A DNA stretch of 64,000 nucleotides from Acidiflorens sp963847715. Its GTDB lineage: Bacteria > Acidobacteriota > Terriglobia > Terriglobales > Acidobacteriaceae. Location: the NCBI GenBank assembly GCA_963847715.1, contig CAWKAZ010000014.1, forward strand, positions 241,546 to 305,545, written 5' to 3'. Made by a program: the position numbers and the translations under genes. Under the pieces are notes generated by a model, which did not search any database, was not told the DNA's origin, and saw only the letters and a list, made by a program, of their open reading frames with translations. Below, piece after piece: positions 54,542-63,915 of this stretch (position 1 is its first letter; each line of letters opens with the position of its first letter).

Positions 54542-54557
54542 CGCGTGGATGATTCCG

Positions 54558-54983
54558 ATGAAGACGACCCGTTACCTGCTCGACACCAATATCGCGAGTT
54601 GCATTATCAAGGGGAATAACGCGGCGGTGGACCGTCGCCTGGTGAAAGTTCCGATGGCACAAGTCGCTATCTCTGCGGTTACCGAAGGGGAACTGCGATT
54701 TGGAGCGGCACGACTTCCACATGCCACTCGTTTGCATTTCATGATCGAGGATTTCTTTCTGCGCGTGACAATTCTGGCTTGGAACTCAGATGCTGCCCAG
54801 CAGTATGGACATCTTCGAGCCACGCTGGAACGCGAGGGCCAGCCAATCGGCAACCTCGATGCGATGATTGGCGCTCACGCGCTTGCATTGAACGCCGTCC
54901 TCGTAACCAACGACCATGCTTTTGCCCGCATTAAAAGGTTGAAAGTCGAAGACTGGACCAAAGGGCAGGGACCGGGGCAGTGA
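54558..54983 (+). CDS. vapC: VapC-type PIN-domain ribonuclease toxin
   Basis: A 141-residue PIN-domain nuclease. The acidic active-site residues lie in YLLDTNIAS (Asp), AVTEGELRFGA (Glu), GNLDAMIGAHALA (Asp) and VTNDHAFARI (Asp). VapC toxins cleave initiator tRNA, other tRNAs or rRNA. Starts at 54549 and 54558 are both possible; I use 54558, which has a weak GGAUGA upstream. A longer frame reaching back to 54510 overlaps vapB and is not family-like. It is second in the vapBC operon. Confidence 0.91.
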   Translation: MKTTRYLLDTNIASCIIKGNNAAVDRRLVKVPMAQVAISAVTEGELRFGAARLPHATRLHFMIEDFFLRVTILAWNSDAAQQYGHLRATLEREGQPIGNLDAMIGAHALALNAVLVTNDHAFARIKRLKVEDWTKGQGPGQ

Positions 54984-55308
54984 CATGCACTTGCGAAGCC
55001 GACCCGCGGGCAGGATGCCCGCGCCACAGGAGCAGAGATGTTCACACGGGCAGGTATCTGAGTTCTCAACATGGTTATCTGCAAGGTGACCAACGTAAGT
55101 GCGTTCTGTGGCTTTGTCTGTTATACTGCTGTTAACGCTTTTGCTACGGTTTGCTCGTTAAGCGGGGATCCTGTTGGATCCGCATCACCTCCGCATTTCC
55201 TGCCCGCCGTCTTGTTCCAGCGCCAATTTCATTGCGAGCGGCATGCGAACTCGGACAAGTGTGTCCGGGAAAATTGAAGTAAGCCCCTCCAGAAAGAAAA
55301 ACAATCGA
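54984..55308. other. Non-coding leader region of the DEAD-box helicase gene
   Basis: About 325 nt without a supported gene. An extended -10-like TGTTATACT (55119-55127) could start a 5' leader of about 175 nt. Within it GGATCC-TGTT-GGATCC (55166-55181) forms a 6-bp hairpin. Long leaders are common for cold-inducible RNA helicases, but no cold-shock box was recognised. Confidence 0.4.
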
Positions 55309-56505
55309 ATGACCACATTTACAGAACTGCCCTTATCTGCTGCTTTACAGCAGAAACTGGCGGCAGCTCAATTCATTACACTTACACCGATTCAAGAACG
55401 CGGTATTGCTCCTGCCCTCGAAGGCAAGGACGTCATCGGCACGGCCCAGACGGGCACCGGCAAGACGCTTGCCTTCCTGATTCCGATTCTCGAAATGCTG
55501 CGCCGGGAGCCCTCGAAAAACGTCAGTGCGCTGGTGCTTTTGCCCACGCGCGAACTAGCCATGCAGGTCCACGAGCAGTACGAACAGCTGCGCGACAAGA
55601 AGATGCCGAAGGCCGCGCTCGTCATCGGAGGCGTCTCCGAAAAAGCGCAGATCCAGAGCCTCCGCTCCGGCTGCGAATTTGTGATCGCGACTCCCGGACG
55701 CTTGCAGGATTTCATTACCCGCAAATTTGCCGATCTGCGGCACGTAAAAATTCTCGTACTCGACGAAGCCGACCGCATGTTGGATATGGGTTTTCTCCCG
55801 TCCATCCGGCGCATTCTGCAGATTCTGCCGCAACGCCGGCAGACGCTTTGCTACTCCGCCACCATGGAGCAGTCCGTGGCCTCGCTGGTCAACGACTACA
55901 CGCGCGATCCGGTGCGAGTTGCGCTCGGCTCGACGCTGAAGCCGGCGGAGAGCGTGCAACTGGAAGCTTACGAAGTGCGTCCGTCGGAAAAAATGGATGT
56001 TCTGCGACAGCTTCTGTACGGCGAAAAGGGGCAGACTCTGATTTTCACGCGCACCAAGCGCGGTGCGCAGCGCCTGGCTCAGGAACTTGCGCGGGATGGT
56101 TTCTCCGCGGCCATGATTCACGGCGACCGAACGCAGTCGCAGCGTAACGCTGCTTTAAGCGGCTTTCAGGATGGGCGTCATCAGGTGCTGGTTGCGACCG
56201 ACATCGCGTCGCGCGGCTTGCACTGCGATGACATCGCGCACGTGATCAATTACGACTTGCCGAAGATGGCGGAGGACTTCATTCATCGCGTCGGGCGCAC
56301 GGGGCGCGCTGGCTCTCAGGGCCGGGCATCCACGCTCGTAACCGCGGCGGAAACTCTGGACCTGCGCAATATCGAGCGAACCTTGAAGTTGCGCATCGAG
56401 CGCAAACAGATCAACGCGGCAGAGGATGATAGGCCACGCCGGTCCGTCGAAAACACACTGGCGTCGAGAACACTGACCAGGTTGCCGGGCGAAGTTTTCG
56501 TTTAG
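55309..56505 (+). CDS. DEAD-box RNA helicase (RhlE-like)
   Basis: A 398-residue ATP-dependent RNA helicase. Motifs are in order: Q motif FITLTPIQERG, motif I AQTGTGKT, Ia PTRELAMQ, II DEAD in VLDEADRMLDMGF, III SAT in CYSATME, IV LIFTRTKRGAQ, V in TDIASRGLHCDD and VI HRVGRTGRAG. The short basic C-terminal tail fits RhlE-type proteins that act in ribosome assembly or mRNA turnover. The start at 55309 begins the family-like sequence; the upstream open frame does not. rpsO-pnp follow 600 nt later, so it may work with the RNA degradation machinery. Confidence 0.94.
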   Translation: MTTFTELPLSAALQQKLAAAQFITLTPIQERGIAPALEGKDVIGTAQTGTGKTLAFLIPILEMLRREPSKNVSALVLLPTRELAMQVHEQYEQLRDKKMPKAALVIGGVSEKAQIQSLRSGCEFVIATPGRLQDFITRKFADLRHVKILVLDEADRMLDMGFLPSIRRILQILPQRRQTLCYSATMEQSVASLVNDYTRDPVRVALGSTLKPAESVQLEAYEVRPSEKMDVLRQLLYGEKGQTLIFTRTKRGAQRLAQELARDGFSAAMIHGDRTQSQRNAALSGFQDGRHQVLVATDIASRGLHCDDIAHVINYDLPKMAEDFIHRVGRTGRAGSQGRASTLVTAAETLDLRNIERTLKLRIERKQINAAEDDRPRRSVENTLASRTLTRLPGEVFV

Positions 56506-56559
56506 TTGTTAGAGGAGTGATGGCCGGGCGGGAACGCCCGGCGCTCCACTGGAATGGCG

Positions 56560-56817
56560 TTAGTGAGTAGTTTTCGAGCCGTGCGGTAGAGAAACCTCGA
56601 TCGAATCCGTCTCTTCGTCTTCGTTACCGATGCGGAACAACGCCGCTTGGGCTTCGGCCAGTTCGCGCATCTCGCGCAGTTCCTGGGCTTCATCCACGAC
56701 CACACCTTCCGGCCGTTCTTCCTTGCGTTGGGTCTTGCGTTCGTTCTTATCCCGCTGTTTCTGTTGGCGCGCTTGCTCTTTCTGGCGCTTGGTAAAAGTT
56801 GATCTTCCTCGTGGCAT
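56560..56817 (-). CDS. Small highly charged protein of unknown function
   Basis: An 85-residue protein with a strong ribosome site (GGGGAG eight nt upstream of the ATG at 56817). The first 40 residues are very basic (GRSTFTKRQKEQARQQKQRD and KNERKTQRKEE), the rest acidic, with a predicted helix EAQELREMRELAEAQAALF. Such proteins may bind RNA or the ribosome, but no family was recognised. It is convergent with the DEAD-box helicase gene and near rpsO. Confidence 0.7.
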   Translation of the reverse strand: MPRGRSTFTKRQKEQARQQKQRDKNERKTQRKEERPEGVVVDEAQELREMRELAEAQAALFRIGNEDEETDSIEVSLPHGSKTTH

Positions 56818-57148
56818 ATGAATCTCCCCTATTTCAAGATTTTTATGGCCGGCTACATGAAGGGTCTGTAGGGGTGGCCCAGCTTTTGTTCCTGGAATGA
56901 ACCCAGAGGATTGCTGCGTCCGTCGTAAATAAACGTAATGTGTCTAGTATACCCTCGAATGGAAGTCTCGACGTTGTTAAGAGAGTTCTCCGTTCCCGGT
57001 TCTCAGTTCTCAGTGAAACAGATCATCACGAAGCGGGGTGACTGAGAACTGACAACCGAGAACTGGGTTATGTTTGCCAGTGTTAACAGCAACGTGTTAC
57101 CATCGAACACGTTACGAAAACGAGACGAGACAGGAGTGCAACAGGTTA
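56818..57148. promoter_or_regulatory. rpsO upstream region with two hairpins
   Basis: No gene is supported in these 331 nt. GGTTCTCAGTTCTCAGT (56998-57014) and ACTGAGAACTGACAACC (57041-57057) form a 17-bp inverted repeat with one mismatch. Closer to rpsO, AACGTGTT/AACACGTT (57091-57098 and 57106-57113) forms a perfect 8-bp hairpin with a 7-nt loop, 36 nt before the rpsO start. S15 represses its own mRNA in several bacteria by binding a leader structure, so this hairpin is a candidate site. Confidence 0.45.
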
Positions 57149-57415
57149 GTGTTAGCCAGAGAGCAAAAACAGACCGTCGTTGACACGTATCGCACGCACG
57201 CTACCGATACTGGGAGTCCCGAAGTTCAAATCGCGCTGTTGAGCGAGCGCATTGGTCAGCTGACGGAACACTTCAAGACGCACCAGAAAGATCACGGCTC
57301 GCGCCGCGGACTTCTCATGATGGTGAGCCGGCGTCGAAGCCTGCTCGACTACCTGAAGAAATACGACTCGGAACGGTATAAAACCGTAATTTCCAAGCTC
57401 GGCATCCGCAAATAA
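57149..57415 (+). CDS. rpsO: 30S ribosomal protein S15
   Basis: An 88-residue S15 that starts with GTG at 57149 (reads as MLAREQKQTVVDTYRTHATD). The S15 family is 88-89 residues and begins with a similar leader helix. The conserved core TGSPEVQIALLSERIGQLTE, then HFKTHQKDHGSRRGLLMMV and RRSLLDYLKKYD is intact; S15 binds 16S rRNA and bridges to 23S. Ribosome site options are GGAG at 57133 and AGGT at 57143. The ATG at 57074 would add 25 residues with no match, so it is rejected. pnp follows, the classical arrangement. Confidence 0.96.
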   Translation: MLAREQKQTVVDTYRTHATDTGSPEVQIALLSERIGQLTEHFKTHQKDHGSRRGLLMMVSRRRSLLDYLKKYDSERYKTVISKLGIRK

Positions 57416-57572
57416 CAGCGCGATCGGCTCCGTGTGGAGCCGGTTCCTTACTCCGAGAGCCTTTGCAAAGTGCGTTCCCAACCGCGGCCCTGGCATACGC
57501 CCGTCCAAGCGGACTCCGTACGCCCGCGCATGCCCTTCTGCCCTGCTTCTTTCTTACATTTAAGGATGACCT

Positions 57573-60032
57573 ATGAAGCCTGAAGCCACAAAAGTTTCCG
57601 TCGAACTCGCTGGCGGGAAACAACTCTCCATTGAAACTGGAAAACTTGCCAAACAGGCCCACGGCGCGGCCGTCGTGCGTTTTGGCGAAAACGTGGTGCT
57701 CGCCACCGCGACTTCGAATCCGGAGCCCCGCGAGGGCATCGATTTCTTTCCGCTGACCGTTGATTATCGCGAATACACCTATGCCGGTGGACGCATCCCC
57801 GGCGGGTTTATCAAGCGCGAAGGCCGCATGAGCGAGCGCGAAGTGCTCACCAGTCGCCAGATTGACCGGCCGGTGCGACCGATGTTCGCGGAAGGCTTCA
57901 AGTGCGAGACCCAGGTCATTGCCTTTGTCCTTTCTGCCGATACGGAAAACGATCCTGATGTTTGCGGCATCAACGCCGCCTCTGCCGCACTCACGCTCTC
58001 TGACATCCCATTCCTCGGCCCGCTCGGCGCCGTACGCGTCGGCCTAATCGAAGGCCGCTTCATCGCGAATCCCACCTACACCGAAATGCGCGAAAGCCTG
58101 CTCAACATCATGGTCGTCGGCACCTCGGACGCGATCGTCATGATCGAGTCGGGCGCGAAGGAAGTAAAGGAAGAAACCGTCGTCGACGCGATCGAATTCG
58201 GTCACACCGAAATCAAGAAGATTTGCGCCGCCATCAACGAACTGCGCAGCAAGGTCGGCAAGCCGAAGCGAGCCGTTACGCCGCCGGAATTCGACGAAGC
58301 ATACTTCAAGGGCATGGAGTCGAAGATTGGCGCTCGCCTCGCCGACGCTCTCGATACCGCGAAGCATCCGAAGGCGGAAAGCTACGAACTGGTTCGCGTC
58401 ATCGAGAAGGAAATGCTGGCGGCTGATGCCCGAGGACGAATTGCGCCGCGGCAAGGCGAAGTTCAAGAAGTATTACGAAATTCTGCGCGAGCGCATTTTC
58501 CGCGACCAGGTGATCGATCACAAGCGGCGTCCTGATGGACGCGCTTTCGATCAGATTCGCGAGATCTGGATCGAAGCGGGAATTCTGCCACGCGCTCACG
58601 GTAGCGCCGTCTTCACCCGCGGCGAGACACAGGCACTGGTCACGACCACGCTGGGCACCAGCGACGACATGCAGCGGCTTGAAGGCTTCGAAGGCGAAGC
58701 CAAAAAGCGCTTCATGCTGCACTACAACTTCCCGCCGTTCTCGGTCGGCGAAGTCGGCTTCATGCGTGGCGCTGGACGTCGTGAAATCGGCCACGGCGCA
58801 CTCGCCGAGCGCGCTGTTTCCGCCGTGCTTCCTACTGAAGACAATTGGCCCTATGCGATGCGCGTCGTCTCCGACATTCTGGAGTCGAACGGTTCGTCGT
58901 CGATGGCCACGATTTGCGGCGCATCGCTTTCGCTGATGGATGCAGGCGTTCCCTTAAAGGCTCCGGTAGCTGGAGTGGCGATGGGATTGGTGAAGGAAGG
59001 CGAGAAGTACGCCATCCTCACCGACATCGCCGGCGCCGAAGATCATTACGGCGACATGGATTTCAAAGTTGCCGGAACCAAAGACGGCATCACCGCTCTG
59101 CAGATGGACATCAAAGTCGCCGGCATCACTTCGCAGATCATGCGCGAGGCGCTGGCGCAGGCACAGCGTGGACGCTTGTTCATTCTCGACAAGATGGACG
59201 AGGTCATCACCGAAGGCCGCGTCAAGGTTTCGACCTACGCCCCTCGAATCTACACCCTGCAGATTCCGGTCGACAAGATTCGCGACGTGATTGGGCCGGG
59301 CGGCAAGATGATTCGCAGCATCATCGAGCAGACCGGCGTGAAGATCGACGTTGAGGATTCGGGCAAGGTAAACGTCGCTTCGAACGATGAAGTTTCGGCG
59401 AACAAGGCTCTGCAGATCATTCGTGACCTGACGGCTTCCGCCGAGGTAGGCAAGACTTATCTCGGAAAGGTCAGCCGACTCGCAGACTTTGGCGCGTTCG
59501 TCGAAATTCTTCCGGGACTCGATGGCTTGCTACACATCAGTGAAGTTGCGGAACACGAATCAAAGACGTTCGCGATGAACTGAAGGAAGGCGACCAGGTT
59601 CTGGTGAAAGTCCTGGCTGTCGAAGGCAACCGGATCAAGTTGTCACGCAAGGCGATCCTGAAAGAACAGCGCGCCAAGATGGGTGGCGGGCTCCGCCTCC
59701 GGAAGGGGTGATGGCGGCGGCGATCCAGCGGCTCTCCGAGCCCAACGTTTCCGCAGGGTGCACCCACCGCAGTGATCGAAGGCGGTGCGGATTTCGACGC
59801 CGACGACGAACCAAACTTCAACCGGGTTGACGCGTTGCATTCAGCAGAAGCCGGCGGCGCGACCGGAAGGCGGCGGAACACACGCGGCGCCGGCGGTGGT
59901 GAGGCGATCGCAATCGTCGTCGTCGAGGTCGCGGACGCGGCCCGGCGGTGGTGGAGGTGGTGGCGGCGACGGTGGAGGCCACGGTGGACGGAGGCCATGG
60001 TGGGGGCGGTGGCGGGCGAGGACGACGGTTAG
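57573..60032 (+). CDS. pnp: Polyribonucleotide nucleotidyltransferase, frameshifted in this sequence
   Basis: PNPase degrades RNA 3'-to-5' by phosphorolysis. The start MKPEATKVSVELAGGKQLSI opens the first RNase PH domain, which continues to about 58420, where the frame changes in the linker (EKEMLAA to PEDELRRGKAKFKKYYEIL). The second RNase PH domain follows, then the KH domain VIGPGGKMIRSIIEQTGVKI and the start of the S1 domain (YLGKVSRLADFGAFVEILPG). At about 59558 one base is missing; inserting it restores VRDELKEGDQVLVKVLAVEG, then KLSRKAILKEQRAKMGGG. The tail to about 60032 is Gly/Arg rich and has further breaks. Because PNPase is important and conserved throughout, I consider this one gene with sequence errors. 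It follows rpsO. Confidence 0.85.
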
Positions 60033-60074
60033 AGAGTACGTTCTCAGCCCCAGGGCTTGGCAGATTGCACAAAT

Positions 60075-60112
60075 AAAGAAGGGCCGCAGCGATGCGGCCC
60101 TTTTATTTTGTG
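60075..60112. terminator. Bidirectional terminator between pnp and the dprE operon
   Basis: GGGCCGCA (60081-60088) and TGCGGCCC (60093-60100) form an 8-bp stem with a 4-nt loop. The plus strand continues with TTTTATTTT, the minus strand with TTCTTTATTT, so it can stop transcripts from both convergent sides. Confidence 0.88.
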
Positions 60113-60123
60113 CTAGCCAATTT

Positions 60124-60911
60124 TCAAAACGAGAGGCGTTTGAAAATTCTTTCCGGAATGTGTTCAACCGCGCTCATCACGTAGCGCCAAATTTTCGGCG
60201 TATAGAGGACATCCGGTGAGCGGCCTTCGAGGGCTCGCACGATATCGCGGGCAACGACTTCGGGAGCGGCGAAGCGGGCGGCATTCGACAGATGATCTGT
60301 CATCGAAGTCTGCACTGGACCCGGCTTGATGGTGATGACTTTCACGCCGGCAGGATGCAGTCGGCTGCGCAGACCTTGCAGAAAGAGCGATAGCGCTCCT
60401 TTTGCCGAGCCATAAATGTAGTTGGAGCGCCGTCCGCGGTCTCCGGCGACAGAAGTGATGGCGGCGATGCATCCGGAGCGGCGCCGTTCCAATTCGGCAG
60501 CGAAGAGCGTGAGAATTGCCGACGCGCTGACGAAGTTGACGTGCAGCTCTTCCAGAAGCAGATCGATGGATGCTTTCGGACTCTTTCTGGTCGTGCATGC
60601 TTCCGTAGGCGAGGAGCACAGTGTCGAACCCGGGAAGCGCGCGACGAGCAAATTCGAAGATTGCGGCATGTTGTTGAATGCGATGCCAGGTCGGCGGCGA
60701 AGACGAAAACGTTCTTCGCGCCGCGCGCAATCAAGTCGGCTCGCAAGATTGCGAGACGTTGCTCCGAACGAGCAACGAGCAGCAACTCGCATCCACGCTC
60801 GCCAAGTGCGCGCTGGACCTCGACGCGCGATGCCGGAAGTTGCACCGAGGACGATGACCGTTTCTGCAACTGCGATTTACGTGCCGCGCCATTTTCAGGA
60901 GTCGTTGTCAT
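60124..60911 (-). CDS. dprE2: SDR-family decaprenylphosphoryl-2-keto-ribose reductase (DprE2-like), frameshifted
   Basis: The gene starts at the ATG at 60911, with GGAGG upstream, and ends at 60124 (about 262 residues if reassembled). The Rossmann loop VIVLGATSGIA is readable in one frame around 60850, then the frame shifts to EVQRALGERGCELLLVARSE, then to FEFARRALPGFDTVLLAYGS and finally to the C-terminal half. That half has the short-chain dehydrogenase catalytic motif in ITSVAGDRGRRSNYIYGSAK (Ser...Tyr-x3-Lys) and ends with RYVMSAVEHIPERIFKRL. At least four single-base shifts are needed. The DprE1-like gene overlaps its start by 4 nt. In mycobacteria DprE1 and DprE2 epimerise decaprenylphosphoryl-ribose to the arabinose donor. 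Confidence 0.78.
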
Positions 60912-62270
60912 TGCGCCTCCGTTACGCGTCGCCAGAACGACGACGATATTTTCGGATCGATGTAGGGAACAAAACTTCGCCAGTAAGGAAATGAAGCCTC
61001 GAACATTGCCGGACTCATGCGCGCATCTTTCGCGGGGTAAAGCGCTCCACCACTTTGCGAACGACGTCATCGAGAGAGCGCATCAGTTGCAGCGTAGGCT
61101 CGCCGCGCATGGCGAAGTCGAGTGCGAGCGTGAGCCCAGGACGCGGGAATGACATCATGCCCGCGAGATGGCGCGTCGCCGAATTGTTTGAGGACTCCGA
61201 GGAATGAGCCCATGCCCGAACGAGCGATCCGTTCGAGCACCTCCTCGAGCGCAGGGACGTCCGTATCCGGAATCACGCACTGGTATTGAACGAAACCGCG
61301 CTTGCCATAGAGCAGGTTCCACTGTCGAATGGAGTCGAGTGGATAGAAGAACGAGTCATAACCCACAAGCGACGAGCCTTTCCTTGCAGCATGGACCCGA
61401 TAGTAGACGGAGTTGAACGCCTTCACGCTGTAGCGATTGAGCATCCACGCAGGCAATGGAGAAGGGCAGCTTGGGACCTCGCTTGGGATGAAACTTCTTG
61501 CTCGTTCCGTCGGAATGGTTGCCGCGAAAGAAGATGCCACGCGAATTCTTCCCCGCAAAGCAATCGAGCCAGGCGACGGTGTATTCGAATCGCCCGTCAC
61601 TATCGCGGCTGAGGTCGAGGAAGCTGGAGAGAGATCAAACGGGACGTGATTCGGCGTCGATCCAAGGTCCAGCCACGCGCCGCAGTTGAATGTCGGCCCA
61701 CGCAATTACGCCCGTCAGGCCAAGGCCGCCGATGGTGGCGCGCAACATGTCCGAATTCTCTTCGGATTGCAGACCACCAGGCCGTCGTTCGAACGATGCA
61801 ATCCAAGTTGGCGCACGTGAGCTCCGAAGGTTCCGGCACAGTGATGGTTCTTGCCGTGTACATCATTGGCGATGGCTCCGCCGACGGTGACGAATCGCGT
61901 GCCCGGAGTGACCGGAAGAAACCAGCCTTTGGGCAGAAATACGTCAATGATGTCCGAGAGAGTGACGCCGCTTTCGCAGCGCAGCATGCCCGTCGATTCA
62001 TCGAAACCGAGAATGCGATTCAAGCGCCGGCAGTCGACAAGTGCTCGGCCGGCATTGAGACAGGAGTCGCCGTAGCTGCGACCAAGACCGTAGGGAAGCA
62101 GGGAGCCGGGCGCTGCGGAATGCGAGAATCTCCGGCACCTGGTCGTTCCACGCCGGTTTATGGACGTGCTGGTGCGTAGTCTTTGGGTAACGCCCCCACG
62201 AGAGAACTCGCTCAGTGGGCGTTGCCACCGCGGATTGTTTACGCAAAGTTGCTGCAGTCTGGCCGGGCAT
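60908..62270 (-). CDS. dprE1: FAD-linked decaprenylphosphoryl-beta-D-ribose oxidase (DprE1-like), frameshifted
   Basis: The span encodes about 454 residues if frames are joined, close to the family's 460. The start at 62270 reads MPGQTAATLRKQSAV and reaches WGRYPKTTHQHVHKP. After a shift near 62109 the FAD-binding part PGSLLPYGLGRSYGDSCLN is readable, followed by GTRFVTVGGAIANDVHGKNH, the hallmark of DprE1. Further shifts separate LRATIGGLGLTGVIAWADIQ, RFEYTVAWLDCFAGKNSRG, RGFVQYQCVIPD and PRPGLTLALDFAMRGEPTLQ, and the C-terminus FWRRVTEAQ, whose stop overlaps the dprE2 start (ATGA, 60908-60911). At least six indels are implied. The enzyme would oxidise the polyprenyl-phosphoryl ribose made by the upstream UbiA-type protein. 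Confidence 0.8.
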
Positions 62271-62303
62271 TTACTTACACCTAAACAATTTCAATCAACC
62301 TGG

Positions 62304-63772
62304 TTACCAGCTCACGGACATCATGCTGCCGGCGATCACGGCGGCGGAGGCCAGGGCGACTCCGTAACTAACGGGGTCGCGGATGGCGAGGGTGACTGGG
62401 TCTTCCTTTAGTTCTCCGCGATGCGCCAGCAGCCAATTGCGGCTGAGCCAGTAAAGAACAATGGGGCAAAGCAGAAACAGAAACTCCGGCGAACGGTAAA
62501 GCAGCCGCACGTCTGGACTGTGAACGTAGAGGCTGAAAATTACGACCGCGGAAAAGCTGCTGCCGACGCCGAGTGAGAGCAGAAGTTCGCGATCTCCGGT
62601 GTGATAGCCGCGTCCGGAATTGCCTGCCTTGACCAGGTCGCTGGCATGCAGCAACTCGGAGTAGCGCTTCGCCATCGCCAGGCTAAGAAAGAAAAACATG
62701 GAGAATGCGAGGAACCACTGCGAAAGCAGCGTGTCCGAAATCAGTGCGCCCGCGAGTATGCGGAAACTATAGAAACTCGAGAGTGTGAAGACATCCAACA
62801 GCGCAATCTTCTTCAGATACAGCGAGTACAACATCGTGAGCGTGGCGTAGCCAAGCAGCGCCAGTCCGAACTGACGATTCAGCAGAGAACCCAATCCCAG
62901 CGCGGTCGAAAGCAGAATGGACGAAGCGATCAGCCCTTCAGGGATGGAGATCGCCCCAGCTGCGAAGGGACGTTCTCTTTTCCATGGATGCTCACGATCG
63001 GAATGCAGATCGAGGAGATCGTTAGAATAGAGTCCCGACGCACAAAAGCCGTAGAGCGCAAAGCCGGCTACGGTGCGGAGAAGCGGCTCGATCGTCAGGT
63101 CGTGCGACAACGTCAGCGGCAGAAACAACAAAAGATTCTTAGCCCAGTGATGCCCGCGAAGAGCATTCACCCAGGTGCCGAGCGACGCGCGAAATGTTGG
63201 ACTCGGTTCGAGAAAGGCGCCCTTCACCGTCGTGACGGCGGAGGCTTCGTCGACCCGCTCTTCTGTGCCGACGACGTAGGCCGCGCGTGCGTTACGCCAA
63301 ACTTCCACGTCAGCGGCCGAGTCGCCCACATATTGAAAACAGGCTTCTCGGCAAAATGCTGCGCCAGAAACGCCGCTTTGCTCGCTCCCTTGAGGTTGAG
63401 CTTGCCATCGCTGGCATGAACTTCGTCGAAAAGGCCAAGATGTCGCGCGATTGCTTCGGCCAGCTGAGAGTCAGCCGCGGTCACAAGCGCGATGCGCCGG
63501 CCGGCTGCCCTTTCCTGCTGGAGAAGATCGAGAACTTGCTGACGGTATGTTAAGCGTGCCGGGTCGAGTTCGATTCGGGTGGCCAATTGGCGCTTCAGGT
63601 GTGCTCGTCCACCGACCAGCCAGAAGGGAAGCAGCACAACCATGTAGGGCCGGCTTTTGATCAGGAGCAGGACACTCTCCCACAGAACATTTCCCCGGAT
63701 CAAGGTGCCGTCGAGATCGACACACAGGGCCGGAGACACGCGTGCGAGTTTGGCTCCTGTGACGGACCCCAT
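62304..63772 (-). CDS. HAD phosphatase - UbiA prenyltransferase fusion, one frameshift
   Basis: The N-terminal part (start at 63772) is a HAD-superfamily hydrolase: motif I CVDLDGTLIRGN, motif II IALVTAADS and, after a one-base break near 63331, motif IV VGDSAADVEVW. The C-terminal part is a UbiA prenyltransferase with eight or nine membrane segments; the first aspartate motif is in SNDLLDLHSDREHPWKRERP and the second in the LLDVFTLSSFYSFRILAG region. In mycobacteria the phosphoribosyl-transferring UbiA and a phosphatase are separate; here they are joined, which is seen in several soil bacteria. It should make polyprenyl-phosphoryl ribose, the substrate of the DprE1-like protein 33 nt downstream. 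Reassembled length is about 490 residues. Confidence 0.85.
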
Positions 63773-63915
63773 GGGTCAATGGTCGCATCGGAGCAGGGTC
63801 AAATGCGGGAATAACAGGCACACCCAGGTAACCTGAGTAACATGCGCCGGGGTGTTGCCGACGGTTAGTATGAGCTTGTCTGGAGGGCCGTTTCGCGCTC
63901 CGGAAACCAATCCCC
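63773..63915. other. Intergenic region at the right end
   Basis: These 143 nt separate the HAD-UbiA gene (minus) from a gene that begins at 63916 (plus). The two are divergent, so both promoters should lie here. No clear motif was identified. Confidence 0.4.
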
